A DNA stretch of 17,437 nucleotides from Bacteroidales bacterium UBA1219 (GCA_002309295.1 DBXF01000005.1:1-17437); one strand, 5' to 3'; counted from the stretch's first letter, positions 1 to 7,006 are shown. The notes: generated by a model not told the origin, from the sequence alone. Made by a program: numbers and translations.

Positions 1-204
1 GCAGGAGGACTTGAGATGGTGGCCACGGCTCTCACCCTCAAACACGGAGTGCTGCCGCCCACTATCAACCTCAACGAGTCCGACCCCGACTGCGACCTCG
101 ACTACATACCCCACACTGCACGCAAGGTGCAGGCCGACATCGCCATCTCCGACTCCTTCGGCTTCGGCGGACAGAACGCCTGCGTGGCAGTAAGAAAAAT
201 GTAA
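1..204 (+). CDS. fabF: beta-ketoacyl-ACP synthase II, C-terminal end (partial)
   Basis: This is the last 67 codons of a condensing enzyme that elongates acyl-ACP with malonyl-ACP in type II fatty acid synthesis; the gene begins outside the window. The visible part matches the FabF C-terminal end: a helix with alternating alanine and leucine, then LKHGVLPPTINL, the D-C-D-L-D-Y-I-P segment, and the closing SFGFGGQNAC strand whose glycine-rich loop lies near the active site in this family. The catalytic Cys-His-His residues lie upstream and cannot be checked. FabB/FabF paralogues share this end, but the ECDLDY-like segment and the fabG neighbour favour FabF. The stop TAA at 202-204 is also the first three bases of a heptad repeat tract. 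Confidence 0.93.
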   Translation, partial: AGGLEMVATALTLKHGVLPPTINLNESDPDCDLDYIPHTARKVQADIAISDSFGFGGQNACVAVRKM

Positions 205-327
205 TTAGTAATTTGTAATGGGTAATTAGTAATTGTTGGTCAAAAGTCAAAGGTCAAAAGTCAAAGGACAAAGGTCAAAAGTCAAAGGACAAAGGTCATG
301 GGTCAAAGGACAAAAGTCAAAAGTAAA
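202..327. repeat. 18 in-phase degenerate heptads (7-bp tandem tract)
   Basis: From the fabF stop codon onward the DNA divides without slippage into eighteen 7-bp units. The first five are of the TAATTAG/TAATTTG type, then the tract changes to AAGTCAA, AGGTCAA and AGGACAA types. Phase is kept across the change of unit sequence. The period is not a multiple of three, so the lysine-rich reading frame that crosses it is a by-product. No function can be assigned; it resembles heptanucleotide STRR repeats known from cyanobacteria in form only. Confidence 0.9.
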
Positions 328-353
328 AATGATAATTAAATTATTTACCAAAA

Positions 354-370
354 ATGTGTCGGAGACACAT
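354..370. repeat. perfect 7-bp hairpin with GGA loop
   Basis: ATGTGTC and GACACAT are perfect complements around a three-base GGA loop. A second hairpin of the same design (GCGTCTC, GGA, GAGACGC) lies at 474-490, and a GAA-loop version lies at 1528-1540. No T-run follows, so it is not an intrinsic terminator. It is best read as part of a REP-like intergenic element. Confidence 0.75.
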
Positions 371-391
371 GATCTCAATAACCCACATGAA

Positions 392-412
392 AAAACAGCC
401 AGTGGCTGTTTT
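392..412 (+). terminator. weak terminator-like hairpin after fabF
   Basis: Nine base pairs (AAAACAGCC with GGCTGTTTT) surround an AGT loop, so both strands end in a run of four T or A. It could stop transcripts from fabF on either strand, but the T-run is short. It also sits inside the larger stem formed by CCCACA (382-387) and TGTGGG (433-438), so it may instead be part of a repeat element. Confidence 0.45.
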
Positions 413-473
413 GATAGCGAAGCGGAGAATACCAGAACGCAGTGTGGGGGTGAGAATAAACCTCAGAAAAACT

Positions 474-490
474 GCGTCTCGGAGAGACGC
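474..490. repeat. perfect 7-bp hairpin with GGA loop, second copy
   Basis: GCGTCTC pairs perfectly with GAGACGC around GGA. The stem sequence differs from the hairpin at 354-370 but stem length and loop are the same, so the structure rather than the sequence is conserved between the two. Confidence 0.75.
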
Positions 491-513
491 GACCTTTACT
501 TAAATAATAAGTT

Positions 514-590
514 GTCAATAGTCCACTGACCAAAGACCGATGACCAGCGACCGTTTCAGTTCACTGTTCACAGATCACAGTTCACTGAAT
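514..590. repeat. 11 in-phase degenerate heptads upstream of the fabG promoter
   Basis: The tract keeps a 7-bp phase through two families of unit, first GACCAAA/GACCGAT/GACCAGC and then ACTGTTC/ACAGATC/ACAGTTC. It ends 14 bp before the -7 box that serves fabG, so its last unit overlaps the expected -33 position. Confidence 0.8.
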
Positions 591-612
591 TACAAAAAAA
601 ATCGTATATTTG
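581..612 (+). promoter_or_regulatory. sigma-ABfr promoter of fabG
   Basis: The -7 box TATATTTG lies at 605-612 and is followed by CA, as is usual in Bacteroidetes. The -33 position (TTCA at 581-584, 20 bp upstream) is a poor match to TTTG and lies within the heptad tract. Transcription would start near 619, leaving a leader of roughly 58 nt before the fabG ATG. Confidence 0.65.
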
Positions 613-677
613 CAGTTTGGGTTCATTCAAAAAAAGTTGACCAACATATTTAAAGATAACATAATAAAACACACGAT

Positions 678-1427
678 ATGAAATTATTAGAAGGAAAAAT
701 AGCCCTTATTACCGGGGCAGCACAAGGAATAGGACGTAGCATCGCCCTCGAATTTGCCAAAAACGGTGCAGACATACTCTTCACCGATATCCGTGCCGAC
801 GAACGCTCGGAAGCTGTAACCAACGAACTCAAGGCTTTCGGCGTACGCGCCGAGTTCTTCGCCGCCGACGCCTCGTCGCTGGAACAGACTCAGGAGCTGG
901 GCAAGACAATAGCCGAGAAATACGGCCGTGTGGATGTGCTGGTGAACAACGCCGGCATCACTCGCGACACACTGCTTATGCGTATGTCTGTCGACGACTG
1001 GGACCGCGTCATCCGCCTCAACCTCACCTCGGTGTTCAACTACACCAAAGTGTTCTCCGCCATGATGATGCGTCAGCGCAACGGCTCCATCATCAATATG
1101 TCGTCCATAGTGGGCGTGAACGGCAATGCCGGACAGTGCAACTACTCCGCTTCCAAGGCCGGTATCATCGGTTTCACCAAATCAGTGGCCAAGGAGCTGG
1201 GCAGCCGCAACATACGCAGCAACGCCATCGCCCCGGGCTTTATACAGACCGCCATGACTGGCAAGCTTTCCGAAGAGGTTATCGAAGAATGGAAGAAGAG
1301 AATCCCCATGCGTCGTCCCGGCCTGCCCGAAGACATTGCCAAGCTGGCTCTGTTCCTCGCCTCCGACCTCTCCGAGTATGTAACAGGACAGGTTATCTGC
1401 TGCGACGGCGGCCTTGCCCTCGGATGA
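678..1427 (+). CDS. fabG: 3-oxoacyl-[acyl-carrier-protein] reductase
   Basis: A 249-residue short-chain dehydrogenase that reduces 3-oxoacyl-ACP to 3-hydroxyacyl-ACP with NADPH in the cytoplasmic fatty acid synthesis cycle. The Rossmann cofactor motif TGAAQGIG is at residues 12-19, the NNAG motif at 90-93, and the tetrad is complete: N115, S143, Y156 and K160 (YSASK). The IAPGFIQT segment and the closing VTGQVICCDGG are typical of FabG. Its length is standard for the family. The fabF end just upstream supports a fatty acid role. Because etfBA and an acyl-CoA dehydrogenase follow on the same strand, a 3-hydroxyacyl-CoA dehydrogenase role cannot be fully excluded. A promoter box at 605-612 precedes it. 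The ATG at 678 is used because the cofactor motif begins at residue 12, as usual. Confidence 0.92.
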   Translation: MKLLEGKIALITGAAQGIGRSIALEFAKNGADILFTDIRADERSEAVTNELKAFGVRAEFFAADASSLEQTQELGKTIAEKYGRVDVLVNNAGITRDTLLMRMSVDDWDRVIRLNLTSVFNYTKVFSAMMMRQRNGSIINMSSIVGVNGNAGQCNYSASKAGIIGFTKSVAKELGSRNIRSNAIAPGFIQTAMTGKLSEEVIEEWKKRIPMRRPGLPEDIAKLALFLASDLSEYVTGQVICCDGGLALG

Positions 1428-1432
1428 TGTGA

Positions 1433-1472
1433 GTTGAGCTGTTGAATTGTTTAACTGTTTAACTGTTAGCAT
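1433..1472. repeat. octad tandem tract after fabG
   Basis: Five 8-bp units starting with GTT follow the fabG stop by five bases: GTTGAGCT, GTTGAATT, GTTTAACT twice, and GTTAGCAT. It resembles the 7-bp tracts elsewhere in the window, but the period is eight. Confidence 0.65.
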
Positions 1473-1520
1473 CTTCGATAGAAAGATAAGTCATAAGTTA
1501 AATTAAAATATAACAAAAAA

Positions 1521-1640
1521 CCAAAATGTCCCGAAGGGACTACACATTAATAACCCCATACAAGCGCAGCGCAGTGTGGGGGTGATAAAAATAAAGATAG
1601 AAAAATAACCACATAAAAGCCTAGCGCAGTGTGGTGACAA
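1521..1640. repeat. REP-like composite hairpin element, copies 2 and 3
   Basis: A GTCCC-GAA-GGGAC hairpin (1528-1540) is followed by a stem-loop whose arms are ACCCCATAC (1553-1561) and GTGTGGGGGT (1574-1583, one bulged G). The spacing and order match copy 1 at 345-500. About 55 bp further on a degenerate second stem-loop appears, ACCACA (1608-1613) with TGTGGT (1630-1635). Its AGCGCAGTGTGG arm repeats the one before it. The last arm lies 16 bp before the etfB ATG, so it is probably in the etfB leader RNA. Confidence 0.6.
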
Positions 1641-1651
1641 AAGAAAGAAAT

Positions 1652-2455
1652 ATGAGCTATAAAATAGTAGTACTGATAAAACAGGTGCCCGACACCCAGA
1701 ATGTGGGTCCCGACGCTATGAACGCCGACGGCACCGTAAACCGTCAGGCATTGCCTGCCATTTTCAACCCCGAAGACCTGAAAGCCCTCGAGATGGCCTT
1801 GCAGGTGAAAGAACAGAACCCCGGCACAGAAATCACCGTCCTCACCATGGGTCCCGACCGTGCCGCCGCTATAATCCGCGACTCGCTCTCGCGCGGTGCC
1901 GACAAAGGCGTCATTATCTCCGACATGCGTTTTGCCGGTTCCGACACCCTCGCTACATCCTATGCGTTGGCCTGTGCCATCAAAAAGATAGGCCACTGCG
2001 ATATGGTGTTCGGCGGACGTCAGGCTATCGACGGCGACACCGCACAGGTGGGTCCGCAGGTGGCCGAAAAACTCAACCTGCCGCAGATTACCTACGCCGA
2101 AAAGCTGGTAAGCCTCAAGGGCAACACCATCACCCTCACCCGCCGCTTGGACAACGGTGTGGAGACAGTGGAGGCCACCCTTCCGGTGCTTGTCACCGTC
2201 ACCGCTTCGGCAACCGACTGCCGTTATCCGCACGCACACCGTCTGCTGAAATATGCCAAGGCCGCGCCCGAGATATGGAACGCCGACGCCATCGACCCCG
2301 AAATGGAACGTCTGGGACTGAAAGGCTCGCCCACCAAGGTGAAGAAGATCGACAATGTGGTGCTTGCCCACAAGGACGCGCAGCAGGTGGAACCCACCGA
2401 AGCCGCCCTCAACGAGCTTGTGGCCGGACTGATGAAAGACCATATCATCGGGTAG
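1652..2455 (+). CDS. etfB: electron transfer flavoprotein, beta subunit
   Basis: A 267-residue EtfB/FixA protein, the partner of the EtfA encoded next to it. The heterodimer carries FAD and a second nucleotide (AMP, or a second FAD in bifurcating forms) and shuttles electrons between acyl-CoA dehydrogenase and other carriers. Visible family features are IKQVPDT at residues 9-15, NPEDLKALE at 39-47, and GRQAIDGDTAQVGP at 122-135, which lines the nucleotide pocket. That last segment is also characteristic of Etf proteins from anaerobic butyryl-CoA dehydrogenase systems. Reading could be extended to a GTG at 1631, but that lies in the repeat element, so the ATG at 1652 is preferred. No clear promoter box lies in the spacer; the gene may be read from the fabG promoter. 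Confidence 0.93.
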   Translation: MSYKIVVLIKQVPDTQNVGPDAMNADGTVNRQALPAIFNPEDLKALEMALQVKEQNPGTEITVLTMGPDRAAAIIRDSLSRGADKGVIISDMRFAGSDTLATSYALACAIKKIGHCDMVFGGRQAIDGDTAQVGPQVAEKLNLPQITYAEKLVSLKGNTITLTRRLDNGVETVEATLPVLVTVTASATDCRYPHAHRLLKYAKAAPEIWNADAIDPEMERLGLKGSPTKVKKIDNVVLAHKDAQQVEPTEAALNELVAGLMKDHIIG

Positions 2456-2480
2456 TATTAACATCAAAAAAGAGAAAAAC

Positions 2481-3497
2481 ATGATACTGATATATTGCGA
2501 ATTAGCAGAAAACGGCCACATCGCCGATGTGAGTCTGGAACTTTGCACCAAGGGCCGCAGCCTTGCCACAAGGCTCAACACCCAGCTTGCTGCCCTCGTT
2601 TGCGGCAACGCCCTTGGCGAGATAGAAAAACAACTCTACCCCTTTGGCGTGGACATGGTGTTCAAGGCCGACGACAAACGTCTGTCGCCCTACCGCACAC
2701 TGCCTCATTTCTCGGTGCTCTCCAAGGTCATTGAGGAAAACCGTCCCGACATCGTTCTTATGGGTGCCACCTGCGTGGGCCGCGACCTCGCCCCGCGTAT
2801 CTCCTCCCACCTGCGCTGCGGCCTCACCGCCGACTGCACATCGTTGGAGATAGGTTCCTACGAGGACAAGGTAACTAAAAAACAGTACGACGACATCCTC
2901 TATCAGATTCGTCCTGCCTTTGGCGGCAACATCATAGCCACCATCGTGAACCCCGAGACGCGTCCGCAGATGGCCACCGTGCGCGAAGGCGTGATGAAAA
3001 AAGAGGTGCTCGATGCCAACTACAAAGGCACCGTGGTAGCCCTCGACGCCGACAACTACCTGCGCGGCGAGGACGAGTGTGTGCGTATCATCGCCCGCGA
3101 GATAGAGCAGCAGAAGATCAACATCAAAAACTCGCCCATCATCGTCTCCGGAGGCTACGGCATGGGCAGCAAGGAGAATTTCGAGATGCTGCACCAGCTG
3201 GCACAGGCCCTTGGCGGTGAGGTGGGTGCCACCCGTGCCGCCGTGGATGCCGGTTTTGCCGAAGGCGACCGCCAGATAGGGCAGACCGGCGTTACCGTGC
3301 GTCCCAAACTGTATATCGCCTGCGGTATATCGGGGGCAGTGCAGCACCGTGCTGGCATGGACCAGTCGGGCAAGATAATATCCATCAACACCGACCCCGA
3401 AGCACCTATCAACGCCATTGCCGACTACACCATCATCGGCGACGTGTGCAAAGTGGTGCCCCAGCTGATAGCTTGTTACAATAAAAACAAAAAATAA
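2481..3497 (+). CDS. etfA: electron transfer flavoprotein, alpha subunit
   Basis: A 338-residue EtfA/FixB protein. Residues 1 to about 190 form the domain that packs on EtfB; the C-terminal half is the FAD domain. Hallmarks of the latter are VSGGYGMGSKENF (222-234), GATRAAVDAGF (249-259), QIGQTGVTVRPKLYIACG (265-282), GISGAVQH (282-289) and SINTDPEAPI (301-310). The arginine at 252 corresponds to the conserved one near the flavin. No N-terminal ferredoxin extension is present. It starts 25 bp after etfB and the two are surely co-transcribed. The usual family length and intact motifs indicate a functional subunit. Confidence 0.95.
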   Translation: MILIYCELAENGHIADVSLELCTKGRSLATRLNTQLAALVCGNALGEIEKQLYPFGVDMVFKADDKRLSPYRTLPHFSVLSKVIEENRPDIVLMGATCVGRDLAPRISSHLRCGLTADCTSLEIGSYEDKVTKKQYDDILYQIRPAFGGNIIATIVNPETRPQMATVREGVMKKEVLDANYKGTVVALDADNYLRGEDECVRIIAREIEQQKINIKNSPIIVSGGYGMGSKENFEMLHQLAQALGGEVGATRAAVDAGFAEGDRQIGQTGVTVRPKLYIACGISGAVQHRAGMDQSGKIISINTDPEAPINAIADYTIIGDVCKVVPQLIACYNKNKK

Positions 3498-3582
3498 AAA
3501 TTGAATATCGACATCGGAAATCGCGAAAGAGACAAATAAATGTTTTTCAGTGTTTTAGATGTTATAAAAAATATCGAAAGTT

Positions 3583-5268
3583 ATGAATTTCTACACAGAT
3601 AACGACAGCCTTAAGTTTCATCTCACCCATCCCGAGATGAAGAAAATCGCCGCCTTGAAGGAGCGCGGTTTCGCCGACCACGGCCAATACGAGGACGCTC
3701 CCGCCGACGCCGACGAGGCAATAGAGAACTACGACCGTGTGCTTCAGCTCGTGGGCGACATCGCCGGCGACGTGATAGCCCCCAACGCCGAGGAGGTGGA
3801 CCACGTGGGTCCGCACATCGACAACAACAGCGTGGTGTACGCACCCGGCACACGCCAGAACTACGACGTGCTTAAACAGTCGGGACTGTTCGGCATCTCC
3901 ATGCCACGAAAATATCACGGCCTCAATTTTCCGTATGTGCCTTTCATCATGACAACGGAGATTATCTCGCGTGCCGACACCGGCTTCGGCACCATCTGGA
4001 GCTTGCAAGACTGCGCCGAGACTATCAGCTCCTTTGCCGACGACGCCATCAAGGACAAGTTCCTGCCCCGTATCTACGAGGGAGCCTCCTGCTCCATGGA
4101 CCTCACCGAGCCCGACGCAGGCAGCGACCTGCAGAGTGTGCGTCTGAAAGCCACTTTCGACGAGGCCAACAACTGCTGGCGTCTCAACGGTGTGAAACGT
4201 TTCATCACCAACGGCGGTGCCGACCTGCATCTGGTCCTTGCCCGTTCCGAAGAGGGCACCAACGACGGCCGCGGACTGTCGTACTATGTTTACGACCGCA
4301 ACGACGGCGGACTTACCGTGCGTCGTTTGGAGAATAAGATGGGTATCAAAGGCTCGCCCACGGCGGAGCTGGTGTTCAACAACGCCCCGGCATATATCGT
4401 CGGCGAACGTAGGTTGGGACTTATCAAATACGTGATGACACTGATGAACGACGCCCGCTTGGGTGTTGGCTCCCAGTCGGTCGGACTTTGCGAGGCCGCT
4501 TGTCGCGAAGCCGTGGCTTACGCAGCAGAACGCGAGCAGTTCGGTCAGGCCATCGTGAATTTCCCCGCTGTGCGCGACCTGCTTCTTGCCATGCGCGCCC
4601 GCACCGACGCCGCACGTACCCTTCTCTACGAGACCTCACGTATGGTGGACACCTACAAGGCTTACGAGGCCAAAGGCAAGATAGAGAGCGACGAGCGTGC
4701 CGACTACAAAGCCGCACAGCGTAGCGCCGACATCCTCACCCCGCTGCTGAAACTCTCGGCATCGGAGTTTGCCAACCGCAACGCCTACGACTGCATTCAG
4801 GTGCACGGCGGCAGCGGATTTATGAAAGAATATGCCTGCGAACGCCTCTACCGCGACGCACGTATCCTCAGCATCTACGAAGGCACTTCGCAGCTGCAGG
4901 TGGTGGCCGCCATGAAAGGCATCGCCAACGGCGCTTATATAGCCAAGATTGCGGAATACGACGCACGTCCTATCCACAGCGAGTTGGAGCCTCTGCGCGA
5001 GCTTCTGCGTCAGGCAACGGAGAACTACAAGGCTCTTGCCGAGATGGCCAACGCCAACGCCGAAACCGACTACGATTTCCGTCGCATGCAGACCGATGTC
5101 ATCGCTTCGATAATAATGGGTTACCTGTTGATTTTCGATGTGGAGCGTCAGCTTAACGGCGACGAGAGCTGCAAACGCAGTTTCATGCCCTCGGCACGTT
5201 TCATGTGCGCCCACGCCCACGCCGAATCGTTGCGCAGCGTAGCCATGGCCAAAGCGTATTGTAAATAA
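3583..5268 (+). CDS. acyl-CoA dehydrogenase with C-terminal extension
   Basis: A 561-residue flavoprotein that interconverts acyl-CoA and 2-enoyl-CoA, exchanging electrons with the EtfAB encoded 85 bp upstream. The FAD/substrate segment SMDLTEPDAGSD is at residues 171-182 and RFITNGG at 206-212. The catalytic base is E433 in IYEGTSQLQ, matching the Glu of medium-chain dehydrogenases. GGSGFMKEYACERLYRD, just before it, is also typical. Classical enzymes have about 380 residues; this one has roughly 50 extra at the N terminus and about 110 after the active-site region, as in the long subgroup with an extra C-terminal domain. Substrate chain length cannot be told from the sequence. A strong terminator follows at 5301, so this is the last gene of the unit. 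Confidence 0.92.
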   Translation: MNFYTDNDSLKFHLTHPEMKKIAALKERGFADHGQYEDAPADADEAIENYDRVLQLVGDIAGDVIAPNAEEVDHVGPHIDNNSVVYAPGTRQNYDVLKQSGLFGISMPRKYHGLNFPYVPFIMTTEIISRADTGFGTIWSLQDCAETISSFADDAIKDKFLPRIYEGASCSMDLTEPDAGSDLQSVRLKATFDEANNCWRLNGVKRFITNGGADLHLVLARSEEGTNDGRGLSYYVYDRNDGGLTVRRLENKMGIKGSPTAELVFNNAPAYIVGERRLGLIKYVMTLMNDARLGVGSQSVGLCEAACREAVAYAAEREQFGQAIVNFPAVRDLLLAMRARTDAARTLLYETSRMVDTYKAYEAKGKIESDERADYKAAQRSADILTPLLKLSASEFANRNAYDCIQVHGGSGFMKEYACERLYRDARILSIYEGTSQLQVVAAMKGIANGAYIAKIAEYDARPIHSELEPLRELLRQATENYKALAEMANANAETDYDFRRMQTDVIASIIMGYLLIFDVERQLNGDESCKRSFMPSARFMCAHAHAESLRSVAMAKAYCK

Positions 5269-5300
5269 TTGGATTTAACGAAAGTTGATAGTATCTGCAT

Positions 5301-5337
5301 AAAAAACGCGACAGACCAGAAGGTTTGCCGCGTTTTT
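5301..5337 (+). terminator. strong intrinsic terminator after the acyl-CoA dehydrogenase gene
   Basis: ACGCG, one mismatch, then CAGACC pair with GGTTTG and CGCGT around an AGAA loop, followed by seven T. Six A precede the stem, so it can also work for the opposite strand. It closes the fabG/etf/dehydrogenase unit. Confidence 0.9.
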
Positions 5338-5391
5338 TTGCTATGCTTTCTTCTGTCATTTTTTTTATTTTCCTGATTGAGAAATAAATCG

Positions 5392-5399
5392 TATATTTG
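5392..5399 (+). promoter_or_regulatory. sigma-ABfr -7 box for the AlbA_2/hydE unit
   Basis: TATATTTG followed by CA, in AT-rich DNA just after the terminator. No TTTG lies at the expected -33 distance, so the upstream half is weak. Transcription would start near 5406, about 57 nt before the small reading frame at 5463. Confidence 0.6.
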
Positions 5400-5462
5400 C
5401 ATTTTGAAACAAAACAGTAGTTATCAACCAAACATACTCACTTTAAACCACTCAATCGACTA

Positions 5463-5571
5463 ATGGCAGACAGATACGACGAGCAAAGTGGCCAAATACA
5501 AAGCAGAGCTTTGCAAATCTATTGAGACAATAGATAAAGCCATCAAGTCGTTGATTAAAGAAAACTTGTAA
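5463..5571 (+). pseudogene. small frame of about 35 codons broken by one base
   Basis: An ATG at 5463 opens MADRYDEQ and then drifts into a frame that stops after 20 codons. In the next frame, from the GTG at 5488, the sequence reads VAKYKAELCKSIETIDKAIK and continues to LIKENL and a stop at 5569-5571. Removing one A from the AAA run at 5485-5487 joins the two into a single 35-residue, Lys/Glu-rich, probably helical peptide. The joined frame is the first one after the promoter and ends 7 bp before the next gene. It could be a decayed small partner gene, a sequencing or assembly indel, or chance. No family is recognised. Confidence 0.4.
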
Positions 5572-5578
5572 AGAAAAA

Positions 5579-7003
5579 ATGATAACGAAAGACGAAATAC
5601 AAGAGTTGTTGCATAGCACAGAGACATATCGCGTGGAGCGCACCATTTCTACTGGTGATATGGACAAGTTCCAAGAGGCCATTTGTGCCTTCTCTAACGA
5701 TTTGCCAAACTCGCGGAAGAAGGGCTACCTGATTATCGGAGCCTACGACAATGGCGAGCTGTCGGGATTGAAAGTCGATGACGACCTGCTGAAAAAGATT
5801 GCCGCCATCCGATCCAATGGCAACATACTGCCTTTGCCTATGATGGCGGTCGAGCGTGTGGAGTTCGACGAAGGAGACCTGCTGATTGCTGAAGTATCCC
5901 CATCATTGGTGCCACCAGTACGCTACAGGGGGCGTACCTTCGTCCGCATAGGGCCTCGACGCGATATTGCCTCCGAAACGGAAGAACGAGTACTGTTTGA
6001 AAGACGTACCTCGTATATGGCCACTTTCGACGCCACCCCCTGTTTTGGAACCACACTGGACGATATCGACATTGATTTCATTAACCGCGAGTACCTGCCA
6101 CAGGTCGTTGATGCAGAGGTGCTGGCAGCCGACAAACGAGGCGTCAAAGAGCAACTGGCCTCCATCCATCTGTATGACCTGACACACGACTGCCCCACCA
6201 ACGCAGCCATCATCCTTTTTGGCAACAATCCCCGCCATTTTATGCCAGGCAACTACATTCAGTATGTTCGTTTCTCCGGGAATGCCATCGGGGGAGAAGT
6301 GCTCAACGAGAAACGCTTCCAAGGACCTCTGGCCCGACTGCTCCCTGAACTGGAGCAGTTTGTCAGCAACGCCATCATCACGCAGCGGCCAGTGGCAGTG
6401 AGCCTTTTTAGAGAGAAGACGGTTATCAACTATCCCAACAACGCCCTGCGCGAACTGCTAATGAACGCCTGTATGCATCGCGACTATCAGGCGAACATGC
6501 CCATACGCCTGTACCAGTTTGACGACCATATAGAGATAATGAATGCGGGCGGCTTGTATGGCGAGGCAAGACCCGAAAACTTTCCGACAGTCAACGACTA
6601 CCGAAATCCCATTGTGGCAGAAGCCATGAAGGAAATGAAATATGTCAATATGTTCAACCAAGGGATTAGGCGAGTGCAAGAAATGCTGCGTGAAAACGGG
6701 AACAAAGAAGCTGTGTTTGATGTGTCTAAACTTACAGTCTTCGCTGTAAATGTTCCTTCAACTGTTGACGATGGCACTCAAGGTGTTACTCAAGGTGTTA
6801 CTCAAGGTGTTACTCAAGGTAATGAACTTGATGTCTGGATAGAGTCACAAATAACTATGAATCCGAAAATTACAACTGAGGAGATGGCATCATCCAGAGG
6901 AGTATCATCATTAACCATCAAACGCCATATTGCCAAGATGCCCCACATAAAATATGTAGGCAGTGGCTATAGTGGACATTGGGAAATTGATAAAAAGGAC
7001 TGA
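5579..7003 (+). CDS. AlbA_2 (Schlafen-like) domain protein with ATP-binding and winged-helix regions
   Basis: A 474-residue protein of the large bacterial AlbA_2/divergent-AAA group, often annotated as ATP-binding protein or transcriptional regulator. Residues about 10-140 form the AlbA_2 domain, with E20, the AFSND strand at 37-41 and LIIGAYDNGELSGL at 51-64. Residues about 285-370 resemble a GHKL-type ATP-binding domain: an N-box-like RELLMNACMHRDY at 291-303 and EIMNAGGL at 319-326. A four-fold TQGV repeat (400-415) links this to a C-terminal winged helix (about 420-474) with the ITTEEMASSRGVSSLTIKRHI helix-turn-helix. It lies 3 bp before hydE and probably shares its transcript. Target and function are unknown; such proteins appear in regulation and sometimes in phage defence. 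Confidence 0.85.
   Translation: MITKDEIQELLHSTETYRVERTISTGDMDKFQEAICAFSNDLPNSRKKGYLIIGAYDNGELSGLKVDDDLLKKIAAIRSNGNILPLPMMAVERVEFDEGDLLIAEVSPSLVPPVRYRGRTFVRIGPRRDIASETEERVLFERRTSYMATFDATPCFGTTLDDIDIDFINREYLPQVVDAEVLAADKRGVKEQLASIHLYDLTHDCPTNAAIILFGNNPRHFMPGNYIQYVRFSGNAIGGEVLNEKRFQGPLARLLPELEQFVSNAIITQRPVAVSLFREKTVINYPNNALRELLMNACMHRDYQANMPIRLYQFDDHIEIMNAGGLYGEARPENFPTVNDYRNPIVAEAMKEMKYVNMFNQGIRRVQEMLRENGNKEAVFDVSKLTVFAVNVPSTVDDGTQGVTQGVTQGVTQGNELDVWIESQITMNPKITTEEMASSRGVSSLTIKRHIAKMPHIKYVGSGYSGHWEIDKKD
6776..6823 (+). repeat. four in-frame 12-bp repeats encoding TQGV
   Basis: Four units of ACTCAAGGTGTT, the last changed to ACTCAAGGTAAT, are identical at nucleotide level apart from that change. 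They encode a flexible linker between the ATP-binding and winged-helix parts. The 12-bp unit keeps the frame, so gain or loss of units would alter linker length without breaking the gene. Confidence 0.95.
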
Positions 7004-7006
7004 ACT

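Larger units (their letters stand above)
345..500. repeat. REP-like composite hairpin element, copy 1
   Basis: The stretch holds three short-loop hairpins (354-370, 392-412, 474-490). It also has a long-range stem, AACCCACA at 380-387 with TGTGGG at 433-438, whose right arm reads CGCAGTGTGGGGGTGA. The same right arm recurs at 1571-1584 and, shortened, at 1626-1636, each preceded by AATAACC. Nothing in it codes convincingly. It looks like a dispersed palindromic intergenic repeat, but no transposase is in the window. Confidence 0.6.

Noticed and set aside
233..529. A 98-codon lysine-rich reading frame after fabF
   Set aside because: It is produced by reading through the heptad tract (three heptads give seven codons, hence the repeating QRSKVKG) and then through the hairpins. 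It opens without an ATG and has no coding character.
1547..2608. Long open frame on the minus strand opposite etfB, with similar ones opposite etfA, the dehydrogenase, hydE, the peptidase and the phosphotransferase
   Set aside because: They mirror clearly identified plus-strand genes with C-ending codons, which remove stops on the opposite strand. Their translations are low-complexity Gly/Val/His-rich and match no family.
5269..5462. Invertible promoter or recombinase site upstream of the AlbA_2 gene
   Set aside because: No inverted repeats flank the promoter box; the only palindrome is the terminator at 5301, and there is no recombinase gene in the window.
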